Of a DNA stretch of 29,866 bases, positions 1 through 7,632 are shown in pieces. The notes under the pieces are model-generated. The model saw only the letters and a program-made list of their open reading frames with translations, ran no database searches and had not been told where the DNA came from. How positions within the stretch are numbered: position 1 is the first letter of the stretch; every line of letters begins with the position of its first letter. The position numbers and the translations under genes are program-made. The DNA lies in contig CAKTNS010000036.1 in the NCBI GenBank assembly GCA_934589225.1, forward strand, positions 1 through 29,866. The letters are read 5' to 3'. Source of the DNA: an uncultured Oscillospiraceae bacterium (GTDB lineage Bacteria; Bacillota; Clostridia; Oscillospirales; Oscillospiraceae).

Positions 1-73
1 CCACATCCGCAGACTGTAACCCATGTGTCTTCCCTATGTGTTACCCATGTTTCTCTTGACAAGATTGCCGCCC

Positions 74-198
74 CTACGGTTTCGCTGATTGGTATATGTT
101 TGAACTGACGCATCCAAAAAACGGACACATCCGTCCCCCAATAATTGTCAATTGTCCATTGTCAATTGTCAATTTAAAAAACTGTCAACTGTCAACTG
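74..198 (-). repeat. Composite mosaic repeat with TTGACAA tandem, copy 1
   Basis: Read on the minus strand, this stretch starts with GTTGACAGTTGACAG and AATTGACAATTGACAATGG units (142-198). It continues through ATTATTGGGGGACGG and ends at the CCAATCAGCGAAACCGTAG core. The same order of blocks recurs near 4118, 16645, 21477 and 22495. The tandem overlaps the last codons and stop of the GH3 gene. The first 73 bases of the window hold only a direct repeat of TAACCCATGT/TTACCCATGT type and a GCCGCCCCTACGG block; no gene is seen there. Confidence 0.8.
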
Positions 199-1341
199 CA
201 GCACCTGCTCCTTCCACCGAAGGTTGCACTCCACCGCTTTGTCCAGGGTCTGTGTGGAAATGCTGCCGTCCTCCACCGCTTTCAGGACCGCGGGGATCTG
301 GAGGTCAAAGTCGGTGCTGCACAGCAGGGTGGCCCCGGCTTTGACTGCCTGGACGGCAGCTTCCTCCGGGGTGAAGCCCTCCAGGGCGCCCATGACCAAA
401 TCGTCTGTGAGGATCACGCCGGTGTAGCCCATGTTCTCCCGGAGATAGGCCATGACCTTGGGGGAAAGAGAAGCGGGCAGGGTGTCATCCAGGGCGGTGA
501 CGATGTTGTGGCTGACCAGCACCGCTCCCAGGCCCTGCCGGATACCGGCGGCGAAGGGCACCAGGTCCCGGGCCTCCAGCTCCTCCAGGGTTCGGGTGTC
601 GGTAATCTGGCCGGTGTGGGTGTCGCCGTTTTCTCCGTAGCCCGGGAAGTGCTTCATGACGCCCCCTACCCCGTTTTCCGCCATCCGCTCCAGAGTGCCG
701 GTGACGAAGGCCCCGGTGGTGATGGGGTCCGCCCCCAGGGAGCGGTGGTACATAAAGGCCTCGGGGTTCTGGCTGATGTCACACACCGGCGCCAGATTCA
801 CATTGATGCCCAGGCTGTGAAGAAGATATGCCTTCTCCGTCTCCATGCTGAGGGCCAGCTCCAGGCCACCCTTTTGGAAGGATGCCCGGGGCTCCGGGAA
901 TTTTTCAGAGCGGAAGGCGGGATAGGCGCTGACCCGGCAGACCGTACCCCCCTCTTCATCCACCGCCAGAAACAGCGGGAGCCGGGCCGCCTGCTGGTAT
1001 TGCGCCAGCTTTACCCTCATGCTCTCCCGGGTCTCCTCCCGGAAGTCCTGACCGAAGAGCACCAGCCCACCCAGGTGGTAATTTTCAATATCCTCCGCAG
1101 CCGACTCCATCCGGCACCGGGCCAGAAACAGCTGGCCCACCTTTTCTTCCAGGGTCATTCGCTCCATCAGCTGCTCCACTTTGGATTTTTCCGGCTGGGT
1201 TGGAAGCGTCTCCGGGGCAGCGGTTGTCTCGGTAGGAGCCGCGGCAGTCTCCGGGGGCCGGGAGGGCTCCGTCTCGTGAGGTGCCCCGGCGCAGCCCAGG
1301 AGCAGCAGCGCCGCCAACATGCAAGGGATCAGGCGTTTCAT
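169..1341 (-). CDS. Glycoside hydrolase family 3 lipoprotein (NagZ-like beta-N-acetylhexosaminidase)
   Basis: The product is a 390-residue exported lipoprotein predicted to remove terminal beta-linked sugars, probably N-acetylglucosamine from muropeptides or glycans, at the outer face of the membrane. Residues 1-17 form a lipoprotein signal peptide with lipobox LLLGC (Cys17), followed by a Pro/Thr/Glu-rich tether to about residue 52. The GH3 barrel follows: KHFPGYG at 230-236, the Asp-Thr-His of the NagZ catalytic loop at 240-242, and the nucleophile motif LTDDLVMGA near 311-319. There is no C-terminal GH3 domain, as in NagZ. The start was chosen because the signal peptide begins there and the ATG overlaps the stop of the MATE gene (ATGA), implying translational coupling. 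An in-frame ORF continues upstream but has no signal sequence. The last residues and the stop lie in repeat sequence. The family is certain; the exact substrate is inferred. Confidence 0.9.
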   Translation of the reverse strand: MKRLIPCMLAALLLLGCAGAPHETEPSRPPETAAAPTETTAAPETLPTQPEKSKVEQLMERMTLEEKVGQLFLARCRMESAAEDIENYHLGGLVLFGQDFREETRESMRVKLAQYQQAARLPLFLAVDEEGGTVCRVSAYPAFRSEKFPEPRASFQKGGLELALSMETEKAYLLHSLGINVNLAPVCDISQNPEAFMYHRSLGADPITTGAFVTGTLERMAENGVGGVMKHFPGYGENGDTHTGQITDTRTLEELEARDLVPFAAGIRQGLGAVLVSHNIVTALDDTLPASLSPKVMAYLRENMGYTGVILTDDLVMGALEGFTPEEAAVQAVKAGATLLCSTDFDLQIPAVLKAVEDGSISTQTLDKAVECNLRWKEQVLQLTVDSFLN

Positions 1342-2690
1342 TGGGCTTCCTCCACCAGGCGTTTCCGGAAATTGTGGAAATAAATGTACAGGAAGATGGC
1401 CGCCGCCAGCGTCCAGGTCATGGGATAGCACACGCACAGCAGCACCAGGGCGTGATGCCACCGGACCACCGTGGCCAGCCACAGCACCCGCACCACGCAG
1501 ACACTGAGGCAGATCACCACCGTGGGCTTCACGGAGTCCCCCATGCCCCGCATGGTACCGGCGAAAATCTCCACCGGCATGAATACCGCGGCGAAGGGCA
1601 TGATGACGGACATGATGAAGCTGCCGGTTTCAATCACCTGGCTGTCCGCCGTATAGATGCCCAGAATGGTGCTTCGGAAGGCCACAATGGTGAGGCTCAA
1701 TACCCCCACGGTACAAATACTCATGGCCAGGCACACCCGGACGCTTTGCCGCACCCGGTCGAATTTGTGGGCACCGTAGTTCTGGCCCACGAAGGTGGTA
1801 ATGGCCACACCGAAGGCACCGGAGATCATCCAGGTCACCGCGTCGGTCTTGGTATAGGCCGCCCAGGCCGCCATGACCACGGAGCCGAAGGAATTGACAC
1901 CGGACTGAATGAGGGTATTGGACAGGTCAAACATCACCAACTGCAAGCCAGCCGGAATGCCGATGGCCAGTATCCGCCGCAGCAGGCTCCCTTCCAGCCG
2001 GAGCCTTCCAAGTTTCAAGGGGTTCTCCGGGTCACGCAGCAGCACCGCCAGCAGCATTCCCGCGCTGACGATCTGGGAAATAATGGTTGCCAGAGCCGCC
2101 CCGGCCACGCCCATTTTAAAGAACACCACCAGCACGATGTCCATGACGATGTTTACCACGCAGGCCACGATCAGCGAGATCACCGGCCGCTTGGAATCCC
2201 CCATGGCCCGGAGAATGCCCGCCGCCATGTTGTAGACCATGGAGGCCACCGACCCGGCGAAATAAATGCGCACGTACACCGAGGCCATTTCGATGCAGTC
2301 CTCCGGGGTCTTCATCCACCCCAGGACCGTGGGCCCCATGCCGCAGCCCAGCACCGTCATGAGAAGGCCCAGTACCAGTGACAGGGCCGTGCCCGTATGG
2401 ATGGAGCGCTCCACCCCATCCCGGTCCCCGGCCCCAAAGAACTGGGCCAGAATCACCGTGGCACCGGTGCTGAGGCCCACGAAGAAGCCGTTGATCATAT
2501 TGACCAATGGCCCCGTGGTGCCCACCGCCGCCAAAGCCTGGGTGCCCACGAAGCGGCCAACAATGATGGTGTCCACCGTGTTATACATCTGCTGAAAAAA
2601 GGTCCCCAGCAAAATCGGGAAAAAGAAGGCCAGGATCTGCTTCCAGATCACGCCCTCGGTGATTTGCCGGGTGGCCGAACGATTCTCCAT
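1338..2690 (-). CDS. MATE family multidrug/Na+ efflux transporter
   Basis: This 450-residue polytopic protein has about twelve hydrophobic segments in two homologous halves, as in MATE exporters of the Firmicute DinF/NorM-like group. The N-terminal run LGTFFQQMYNTVDTIIVGRF is typical of the family's first helices. It would export cationic compounds or metabolites in exchange for Na+ or H+. The start at 2690 is preceded by GGAGGG at good spacing; a longer frame starting at 2750 has no such site. It is the first gene of a two-gene minus-strand unit with the GH3 lipoprotein and overlaps it by four bases. A promoter lies at 2722-2750. The substrate cannot be predicted. Confidence 0.93.
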   Translation of the reverse strand: MENRSATRQITEGVIWKQILAFFFPILLGTFFQQMYNTVDTIIVGRFVGTQALAAVGTTGPLVNMINGFFVGLSTGATVILAQFFGAGDRDGVERSIHTGTALSLVLGLLMTVLGCGMGPTVLGWMKTPEDCIEMASVYVRIYFAGSVASMVYNMAAGILRAMGDSKRPVISLIVACVVNIVMDIVLVVFFKMGVAGAALATIISQIVSAGMLLAVLLRDPENPLKLGRLRLEGSLLRRILAIGIPAGLQLVMFDLSNTLIQSGVNSFGSVVMAAWAAYTKTDAVTWMISGAFGVAITTFVGQNYGAHKFDRVRQSVRVCLAMSICTVGVLSLTIVAFRSTILGIYTADSQVIETGSFIMSVIMPFAAVFMPVEIFAGTMRGMGDSVKPTVVICLSVCVVRVLWLATVVRWHHALVLLCVCYPMTWTLAAAIFLYIYFHNFRKRLVEEAQ

Positions 2691-2721
2691 AGTTCGTTCC
2701 CTCCAAAAGATTCTACCCGGG

Positions 2722-2750
2722 ATTCTAGCACAGGAAGCTGGAATTGTCAC
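2722..2750 (-). promoter_or_regulatory. Promoter of the MATE-GH3 unit
   Basis: On the minus strand a -35 GTGACA (2745-2750) is followed after exactly 17 bases by a -10 TAGAAT (2722-2727), about 30 bases upstream of the MATE start codon. It is back to back with the chromate transporter promoter. Confidence 0.6.
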
Positions 2751-2769
2751 GAACTATTTCCCCTTTTTC

Positions 2770-2798
2770 TTTACAAATCCTGCACTTGCTGATATACT
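2770..2798 (+). promoter_or_regulatory. Promoter of the chromate-type transporter pair
   Basis: TTTACA (2770-2775), a 17-base spacer and TATACT (2793-2798) make a good sigma-A-like promoter. The predicted transcript would begin just before the MITE-like element at 2810, so the leader RNA would contain that whole palindrome. Confidence 0.55.
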
Positions 2799-2809
2799 GA
2801 TTTTTATAA

Positions 2810-2970
2810 GGAAGCTCTGATTAAATCGGCAAGAGCTGACGGCGAAAGATTTTGGTTCCAGGCAAGATTCTAAAAGTGGAGGAATACTTTGTGTATTTCC
2901 CACTTTTAGAAGCGCAGCCTGGGGGCAAAAGATTCGCCGCTCAGCCGCAGACGATTTAATCAGAGTTTCC
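2810..2970. repeat. MITE-like palindromic element, long form (161 bp)
   Basis: The ends form an 18-19-bp inverted repeat with one mismatch (GGAAGCTCTGATTAAATCG at left, its near complement CGATTTAATCAGAGTTTCC at right). The pairing continues imperfectly inward through GGCGAAAGATTTTGG/CAAAAGATTCGCC. A second nested inverted repeat (TTCTAAAAGTGG ... CCACTTTTAGAA, 2867-2911) sits in the middle. A shorter copy lacking the nested part lies at 11802-11913. No ORF of its own is credible. It occupies the 5' leader of the chromate-type transporter genes. Confidence 0.8.
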
Positions 2971-2990
2971 CCTGAATAGGAGGCGTATGC

Positions 2991-3557
2991 ATGAACAACA
3001 AAAAGAAGGTGCTGGGGAAGCTTTTCCTCTCCACGCTCTATCTCAGCGCGTTTACCTTTGGCGGGGGCTACGTCATTGTGACCCTCATGAAGCAGAAGTT
3101 TGTAGATGAGCTCCACTGGATCGAAGAAGACGAAATGCTGGACCTCATCGCCATTGCCCAGTCTGCCCCCGGGGCCATTGCCGTCAACGGGGCCATTGTG
3201 GTGGGCTACAAGCTGGCAGGGCTCCTGGGCGCCCTGACGGCCATCCTCGCCACCATCATTCCCCCCTTTGTGATCATTACGGTGATCTCCTTTTTTTATG
3301 AGCTGTTCCGGGACAATTTTGTGGTGAGCCAAGTTCTCGCCGGTATGCAGGCCGGTGTGGGGGCGGTGATCGCCTCCGTGGTCTGGGACATGGGCGGCGG
3401 CGTGGTGAAGCAGAAAGACCCGGTGTCCCTTGTCATTATGGCTGCGGCCTTTCTGGCGGCCTGCGTATTCCGGGTCAATGTGGTCTACATCATTCTGACC
3501 TGCATTGCCATCGGCATCATCCGCACGGTGATCCGGGAAAGGAAGGGTAAAAAATGA
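2991..3557 (+). CDS. Chromate transporter family protein, first half-size subunit
   Basis: This 188-residue membrane protein is one CHR domain, half the length of the fused ChrA proteins. It carries the family motif FTFGGGYV near residues 22-29, and PGAIAVNGAIVVGYKLAG near 62-79. About six hydrophobic helices follow. Family members move oxyanions such as chromate or sulfate, but in anaerobic gut Clostridia the natural substrate is unknown. The start is set by AGGAGG eight bases upstream. Its stop overlaps the start of the next subunit (ATGA at 3554-3557), so the two are translationally coupled and probably form a heterodimer. A MITE-like repeat fills its leader. Confidence 0.9.
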   Translation: MNNKKKVLGKLFLSTLYLSAFTFGGGYVIVTLMKQKFVDELHWIEEDEMLDLIAIAQSAPGAIAVNGAIVVGYKLAGLLGALTAILATIIPPFVIITVISFFYELFRDNFVVSQVLAGMQAGVGAVIASVVWDMGGGVVKQKDPVSLVIMAAAFLAACVFRVNVVYIILTCIAIGIIRTVIRERKGKK

Positions 3558-4111
3558 TCTATTTGCAGCTGTTTCTAAGCTTTCTTCAAATCGGCGCCCT
3601 GAGCTTTGGCGGCGGCTACGCGGCCATGCCCCTGATCCAGGCCCAGATCGTCACGAAACACCAGTGGCTGTCCATGACCGAGTTTACAAACCTGGTGACC
3701 ATTGCGGAAATGACCCCCGGCCCCATCGCCGTGAACTCCGCCACCTTCGTGGGCACCAAAATCGGCGGCGTCCCGGGTGCCCTGGTGGCCACCGCCGGAT
3801 GCATCCTGCCCTCCTGCATCCTGGTGATCCTCATCGCCAAGCTCTACCTCAAATACAAGAACCTCTCGGTGCTCCAAAGCATCCTGGGCTCCCTGCGCCC
3901 CGCCGTGGTGGCCATGATCGCCTCCGCGGGCATCCTCATCCTCCTCAACGCCTTCTGGGGCGGCACCGTCTCCCTGGCCTCCACCAACTACGTCATGGTG
4001 GCCCTCTTCGCCGTTTCCTTCCTGCTCCTGCGCAAAACTAAGCTCAGCCCCATCGCCATCATGGTCCTGGCAGGCGTGGCGAATCTGGCGGTGTCCGTGG
4101 TAGGACGGTAG
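3554..4111 (+). CDS. Chromate transporter family protein, second half-size subunit
   Basis: This 185-residue CHR-domain membrane protein is the partner of the preceding gene. The conserved motifs recur: LSFGGGYAAMPLI near residues 16-28 and PGPIAVNSATFVGTKIGG near 55-72. Two short CHR proteins encoded as an overlapping pair are a known bacterial arrangement in which both are needed for transport. There is no separate ribosome binding site spacing to judge, and the ATGA overlap decides the start. Immediately after the stop (six bases) a TTGACAA tandem repeat begins, and no clear intrinsic terminator is seen before it. Confidence 0.9.
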   Translation: MIYLQLFLSFLQIGALSFGGGYAAMPLIQAQIVTKHQWLSMTEFTNLVTIAEMTPGPIAVNSATFVGTKIGGVPGALVATAGCILPSCILVILIAKLYLKYKNLSVLQSILGSLRPAVVAMIASAGILILLNAFWGGTVSLASTNYVMVALFAVSFLLLRKTKLSPIAIMVLAGVANLAVSVVGR

Positions 4112-4117
4112 GAAAAA

Positions 4118-4272
4118 GTTGACAGTTGTTTCCCAATTGACAATTGACAATGGACAATGGACAATTGACAATTGACAATTACCAGGGAACGAACGTGCCC
4201 GCTTTTGAAATGCGCTGGTTGAAGAATACACCCACCAGCGAAACCGTAGGGAACGGCCTATGTGCCGTTCCG
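4118..4272 (+). repeat. Composite mosaic repeat with TTGACAA tandem and GGAACGGC hairpin, copy 2
   Basis: 4118-4180 holds repeated TTGACAA/TGGACAA heptamers. These are followed by GCTTTTGAAATGCGCTGGTT and the block ACCAGCGAAACCGTAGG. That leads into a hairpin with arms GGAACGGC (4250-4257) and GCCGTTCC (4264-4271). The block order matches copies near 16645 and 21477. Confidence 0.85.
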
Positions 4273-4321
4273 GGAAACGTAACGAATACACCCCGTGTGA
4301 ATGAATGGCACCACCCCCCGT

Positions 4322-4449
4322 ATGTCATTCCGACCGCAGCGTCAGCGGAGTGGAGGAATCCACCCAAGTTGCAATAATAACCTGCGTAAGGTAAAATCTG
4401 CAACTTGAGTAGATCCCTCCACTCCATTTCATTTCGGTCGGGATGACAT
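4322..4449. repeat. TGTCATTC-ended palindromic repeat, copy 1
   Basis: A roughly 128-bp element starts ATGTCATTCCGACCG and ends CGGTCGGGATGACAT, the near-exact reverse complement. Internal arms GGAGTGGAGGAATCC and CCCTCCACTCC also pair. Related copies lie at 11659, 17411, 21635 and 22141. No coding capacity is credible. The gap 4112-4743 holds only these repeats and the rnf control region. Confidence 0.85.
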
Positions 4450-4516
4450 GTCGAAGGGTGGTCACATTTTAACCGGGGGGCAAAAAGTTCGTGATTTACG
4501 GAATTCCAGTGCTTGT

Positions 4517-4536
4517 ATTTCGGCATATGCTGAAAT
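4517..4536. promoter_or_regulatory. 20-bp palindrome upstream of rnf
   Basis: ATTTCGGCATATGCTGAAAT is self-complementary except for one symmetric mismatch pair. It is about 110 bp upstream of the predicted rnf -35 box. It could be a regulator site; there is no direct evidence for which protein binds. Confidence 0.35.
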
Positions 4537-4607
4537 GGCCTTTTTCGTGCAAAATGTATCAATATAAAATGACCGATTTAGTGGAAATGTGCAAAATACA
4601 CGAAAAA

Positions 4608-4630
4608 TTTTGTTGCTACGGCAACGAAAA
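4608..4630. promoter_or_regulatory. Inverted repeat just upstream of the rnf promoter (Rex-like architecture)
   Basis: Arms TTTTGTTGC and GCAACGAAAA flank TACG. The central 18 bases keep the TTGTT..NNNN..AACNA outline of Rex redox-sensor operators but differ at the inner two positions of each arm. It ends 14 bases before the -35 box. Control by a redox regulator is plausible for an NADH-linked complex but is inference. Confidence 0.35.
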
Positions 4631-4643
4631 TGTGAAACAGAGG

Positions 4644-4672
4644 TTGATTCTTGGCGGCGAATAAACTACAAT
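4644..4672 (+). promoter_or_regulatory. Promoter of the rnf operon
   Basis: TTGATT (4644-4649), a 17-base spacer and TACAAT (4667-4672) form a good sigma-A-like promoter 72 bases upstream of the rnfC start codon. Confidence 0.6.
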
Positions 4673-4743
4673 AACTGGGTAGTATGCCAAGGAGAGGAAA
4701 ATCCCCCCGGCAGAAAATTTGAATGAAGATAGGAGAGATACAC

Positions 4744-6072
4744 ATGGACATCAAAACGTTCCATGGCGGTGTCCATCCGGCGGGAAACAAGGCGCTTTCC
4801 CAGGACTGCCCCCTGACGGCCCTGCTTCCCAAGGGTGAGCTGGTTTATATGACCAACCAGCATATTGGCAAACCGGCAACTCCCGTGGTCAAAAAGGGCG
4901 ACCATGTGCTGGCCGGTCAGCTGATCGCGGAAGCGGGAGGCTTTGTCTCCGCCAATATTTACGCTTCCGTTTCCGGCACCGTAAAGGCGGTGGAGCCCAG
5001 AAAGAACGCCTCCGGCGGCTCTGCCACGGCCATTGTGGTGGAAAATGACGGGGAATACACCCTGGCCGAGGGCATCGGTCAGGAGACAGACCCCAAGGAA
5101 CTTACCAATCAGGATATTCTGTCCCGCATCCAGAAGGCCGGTATTGTCGGTATGGGCGGTGCGGGCTTCCCCACCCACGTAAAGCTCACCGTGAAGGAAC
5201 CGGAGAAAATTGACTACATCATTGCCAACGGTGCCGAGTGTGAGCCCTACATCACCTGTGACGACCAGCTGATGCGCTCCAAGTCCCGGGAGATCGTTAC
5301 GGGCCTGGAGCTGATCCTGCGGCTGTTCCCCAACGCCAAGGGCGTGGTGGTCATTGAAAACAACAAGCCCCAGGCCATTGCCGCCATGGAAGAAGCGGTA
5401 AAGGGCCATGACCGGGTGTATGTGCAGCCGGTGCTCACCAAGTACCCCCAGGGCGGCGAGCGGTCCCTCATCACCGTCATCACCCAGAAGCACCTGAAGC
5501 TGGGCATGCTCCCGGCGGACGCAGGCTGCGTTGTGGACAACGTGGGCACCATTTACGCCATTTACCGGGCGGTGTGCTTTAATGAGCCCCTGATGGAGCG
5601 TGGCTTTACGGTGTCCGGCGATGCCGTGGAGAAGCCCGGCAACTTCTGGGTCAAGATCGGCACCAGCCACCAGGAGCTGGTGGATGCCTGCGGCGGCTTC
5701 CGGGAAGAACCCAAGAAGGTCCTCAGCGGCGGCCCCATGATGGGCTTTGCCATGACCGGGCTGGAAGCCCCCATCTGCAAGAACAACAACGCCCTGACCG
5801 CCCTGGTAGTGGACGAGGTAGAAGTGGCGGAAGAAGAAATGACCGCCTGCCTGCGCTGCGGACGGTGCAGCCGGGCCTGTCCTCTGGGCCTGTCTCCCCA
5901 GCTGATGCAGGTAGCCGCCATCCGGAAGGACTATGACCGCTATGAGCACAAGCTCTACGGCCTGGACTGCATCGGCTGCGGCTGCTGCACCTATGGCTGT
6001 CCTGCCAAGCGGCCCCTCATGCAGCTGTTTAAGACCACCAAGGCCGAGATCATGGCCATGAAGAAACGATAA
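4744..6072 (+). CDS. rnfC: Rnf complex subunit RnfC (NADH/FMN- and 4Fe-4S-binding)
   Basis: RnfC is the peripheral cytoplasmic subunit of the Rnf complex that exchanges electrons with NAD+/NADH. The 442-residue protein begins with the lipoyl-like RnfC N-terminal domain (TFHGGVHP, 5-12). It has the nucleotide/flavin-binding loop GMGGAGFPTH at 136-145, the NGAECEPY motif at 162-169, an SLBB-like section after residue 285, and two 4Fe-4S motifs: C369-x2-C372-x2-C375-x3-C379P and C409-x2-C412-x2-C415-x3-C419P. The length matches Clostridial RnfC, without the long Ala-rich tail of proteobacterial forms. The start at 4744 has AGGAGA nearby; the ATG at 4723 lies before that site and is rejected. It is the first gene of a tight operon whose next gene starts 16 bases downstream. 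Confidence 0.96.
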   Translation: MDIKTFHGGVHPAGNKALSQDCPLTALLPKGELVYMTNQHIGKPATPVVKKGDHVLAGQLIAEAGGFVSANIYASVSGTVKAVEPRKNASGGSATAIVVENDGEYTLAEGIGQETDPKELTNQDILSRIQKAGIVGMGGAGFPTHVKLTVKEPEKIDYIIANGAECEPYITCDDQLMRSKSREIVTGLELILRLFPNAKGVVVIENNKPQAIAAMEEAVKGHDRVYVQPVLTKYPQGGERSLITVITQKHLKLGMLPADAGCVVDNVGTIYAIYRAVCFNEPLMERGFTVSGDAVEKPGNFWVKIGTSHQELVDACGGFREEPKKVLSGGPMMGFAMTGLEAPICKNNNALTALVVDEVEVAEEEMTACLRCGRCSRACPLGLSPQLMQVAAIRKDYDRYEHKLYGLDCIGCGCCTYGCPAKRPLMQLFKTTKAEIMAMKKR

Positions 6073-6088
6073 GGAGGGGGACGGACAT

Positions 6089-7621
6089 ATGGATAACCTT
6101 TATAATGTATCTTCTTGCCCCCATGTAAGAAGCAACCTCACCACCCAGGCGGTCATGACCGATGTGCTCATTGCCCTGCTGCCCACCGCGGCTCTGGGCG
6201 TGGTGTTCCACGGCTACCGGGCCCTGCTGGTGATCCTCCTGTCCATGGCCAGTGCCGTGGCAACGGAGTATCTGTTCAACCTGGTGACCCACCGGAAGCA
6301 GACCGTCTATGACCGCAGTGCCATGGTAACGGGCCTGCTGCTGGCCCTGACCCTGCCTGCCAGAGTGCCCCTGTATCTGCCGGTTCTGGGTTCCGTATTT
6401 GCAATTCTCGTGGTCAAGTGCCTCTTTGGCGGTCTGGGCCGCAACATTATGAACCCCGCCCTTACAGGCCGGAGCTTCCTGCTGATCTCCTTTGGCAACA
6501 TGATGACCGTTTACTCCGCCGGCGTAGACGGTGTCACCTCCGCCACCCCTCTGGCCCTGCTGGCAGAGGGCCAGATCCCCAGCCTGTTCCCCATCCTCAT
6601 GGGCAGCGCCAGCGGCGTTATCGGCTCCTCCGCCATTGCCCTGATCCTGGGCGGCCTGTACCTGCTGGCAAGACGGGGCATCACCTGGGAAATTCCCGTT
6701 TCCATGATCGGCACGACCTGGCTGTTCCTGGTCATCTTCGGCGGCCACGGCTTTAACCCCAACTACATCCTGCCCCAGCTCTTTGGCGGCGGCCTGATGA
6801 TGGCGGCCTTCTTCATGGCCACCGACCCCGTGTCCTGCCCCTCTACCAGAGACGGCCAGCTGGTCTTCGGTGCCTTTGCCGGTCTGCTCATCGGCCTGTT
6901 CCGGGTGAAGAGCGTGTCCCCGGACTCCACCACCTACGCCATTCTGATCGCGGACCTGGTAGGCCCCGTCATCGATGATCTGATCATCCCCACCCCCTTC
7001 GGCTACCGCATCCCCAAGGAGCGGAAGAAGGCCATTCCCAAGCCGGTGATCATCCTGCTGGTCATTACCATCATTGCGGGCCTGGCCCTCAGCGGTGTGT
7101 ATGTGAACACCAAGGACACCATTGCCGCCAACAAGGCCGCCGCCCAGAAGGCCGCCTTCCTGGAAGTGGTTCCCGATGCGGCAGACTTTACCGAGGACGA
7201 AACCTTCCAGCAGGCCCTGGCCTCCTTTGATGCCTCCGCTTACGGCAAGGTCACCATTGACTCCGCCGTGGTGGGCACCGATGCCTCCGGCAATGTGGTG
7301 GGCTACGCCATCATCGTCTCCAACGCCGACAGCTATGACGGCGGTGTGAGCCTGGTAGTGGGCGTTGCCGCCGACGGCACCGTCAACGGCATTTCCTTCA
7401 CGGAGCTCCACGAGACCCCGGGCATGGGCATGCGCTGCGGCGATCCGGAGTTTATGGACCAGTTCTCCGGCGTGAAGGTCTCCAAGTTTACCCTGAACAA
7501 GAGCGGCGGCTCCACCGCTGACGACACCATTGACTCCGTCTCCGGCGCCACCGTGTCCTCTCGTGCCGTGGTCAATGCCGTCAATGCCGCGCTGGACTTC
7601 GTATCCGGCCGGATCGGTTAA
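6089..7621 (+). CDS. rnfD-rnfG: Fused Rnf complex subunits RnfD-RnfG
   Basis: One 510-residue ORF covers two subunits that are usually separate. Residues 1-305 are RnfD: a polytopic membrane protein with GRNIMNPALTGRSFLL (117-132), the covalent-FMN threonine in GVTSATPLA (T153), and the helix pair ending near PFG at 303-305. A basic linker YRIPKERKKAIPK leads into RnfG (about 317-510), with a single membrane anchor at 317-337 and an extracytoplasmic flavin domain. That domain carries HETPGMGMR at 441-449 and the FMN-attachment motif SGATVSS (T488). Together they carry electrons across the membrane and couple this to Na+ or H+ export. The frame is continuous, with no stop and no internal start with a ribosome binding site seen at the junction. 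It sits exactly where rnfD and rnfG are expected in the order C-D-G-E-A-B. The fusion is seen directly; the coupling ion is not known. Confidence 0.93.
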   Translation: MDNLYNVSSCPHVRSNLTTQAVMTDVLIALLPTAALGVVFHGYRALLVILLSMASAVATEYLFNLVTHRKQTVYDRSAMVTGLLLALTLPARVPLYLPVLGSVFAILVVKCLFGGLGRNIMNPALTGRSFLLISFGNMMTVYSAGVDGVTSATPLALLAEGQIPSLFPILMGSASGVIGSSAIALILGGLYLLARRGITWEIPVSMIGTTWLFLVIFGGHGFNPNYILPQLFGGGLMMAAFFMATDPVSCPSTRDGQLVFGAFAGLLIGLFRVKSVSPDSTTYAILIADLVGPVIDDLIIPTPFGYRIPKERKKAIPKPVIILLVITIIAGLALSGVYVNTKDTIAANKAAAQKAAFLEVVPDAADFTEDETFQQALASFDASAYGKVTIDSAVVGTDASGNVVGYAIIVSNADSYDGGVSLVVGVAADGTVNGISFTELHETPGMGMRCGDPEFMDQFSGVKVSKFTLNKSGGSTADDTIDSVSGATVSSRAVVNAVNAALDFVSGRIG

Positions 7622-7632
7622 GGAGGGATATC

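Noticed and set aside
142..198. TTGACAA tandems considered as a CRISPR-like array
   Set aside because: Heptamers are contiguous without unique spacers, and no cas genes are present.
508..2381. Long open frames on the plus strand opposite the GH3 and MATE genes
   Set aside because: They are antisense shadows with His/Gly/Gln-rich low-complexity products and no ribosome binding sites, a result of high GC in third positions.
2810..2970. Leader of the chromate transporter considered as a riboswitch
   Set aside because: The same sequence occurs at 11802-11913 away from any related gene, so it is a dispersed repeat.
4144..4562. Short open frames across the repeat block, and similar ones at 17005-17837 and 21516-22577
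   Set aside because: They run through palindromic repeats on both strands and lack ribosome binding sites; recurring peptide fragments reflect the repeated DNA.
4666..5949. 427-codon minus-strand frame opposite rnfC, and similar ones at 6050-7411 and 8419-9792
   Set aside because: The opposite strand carries well-conserved Rnf subunits; the antisense products have no recognisable domain.
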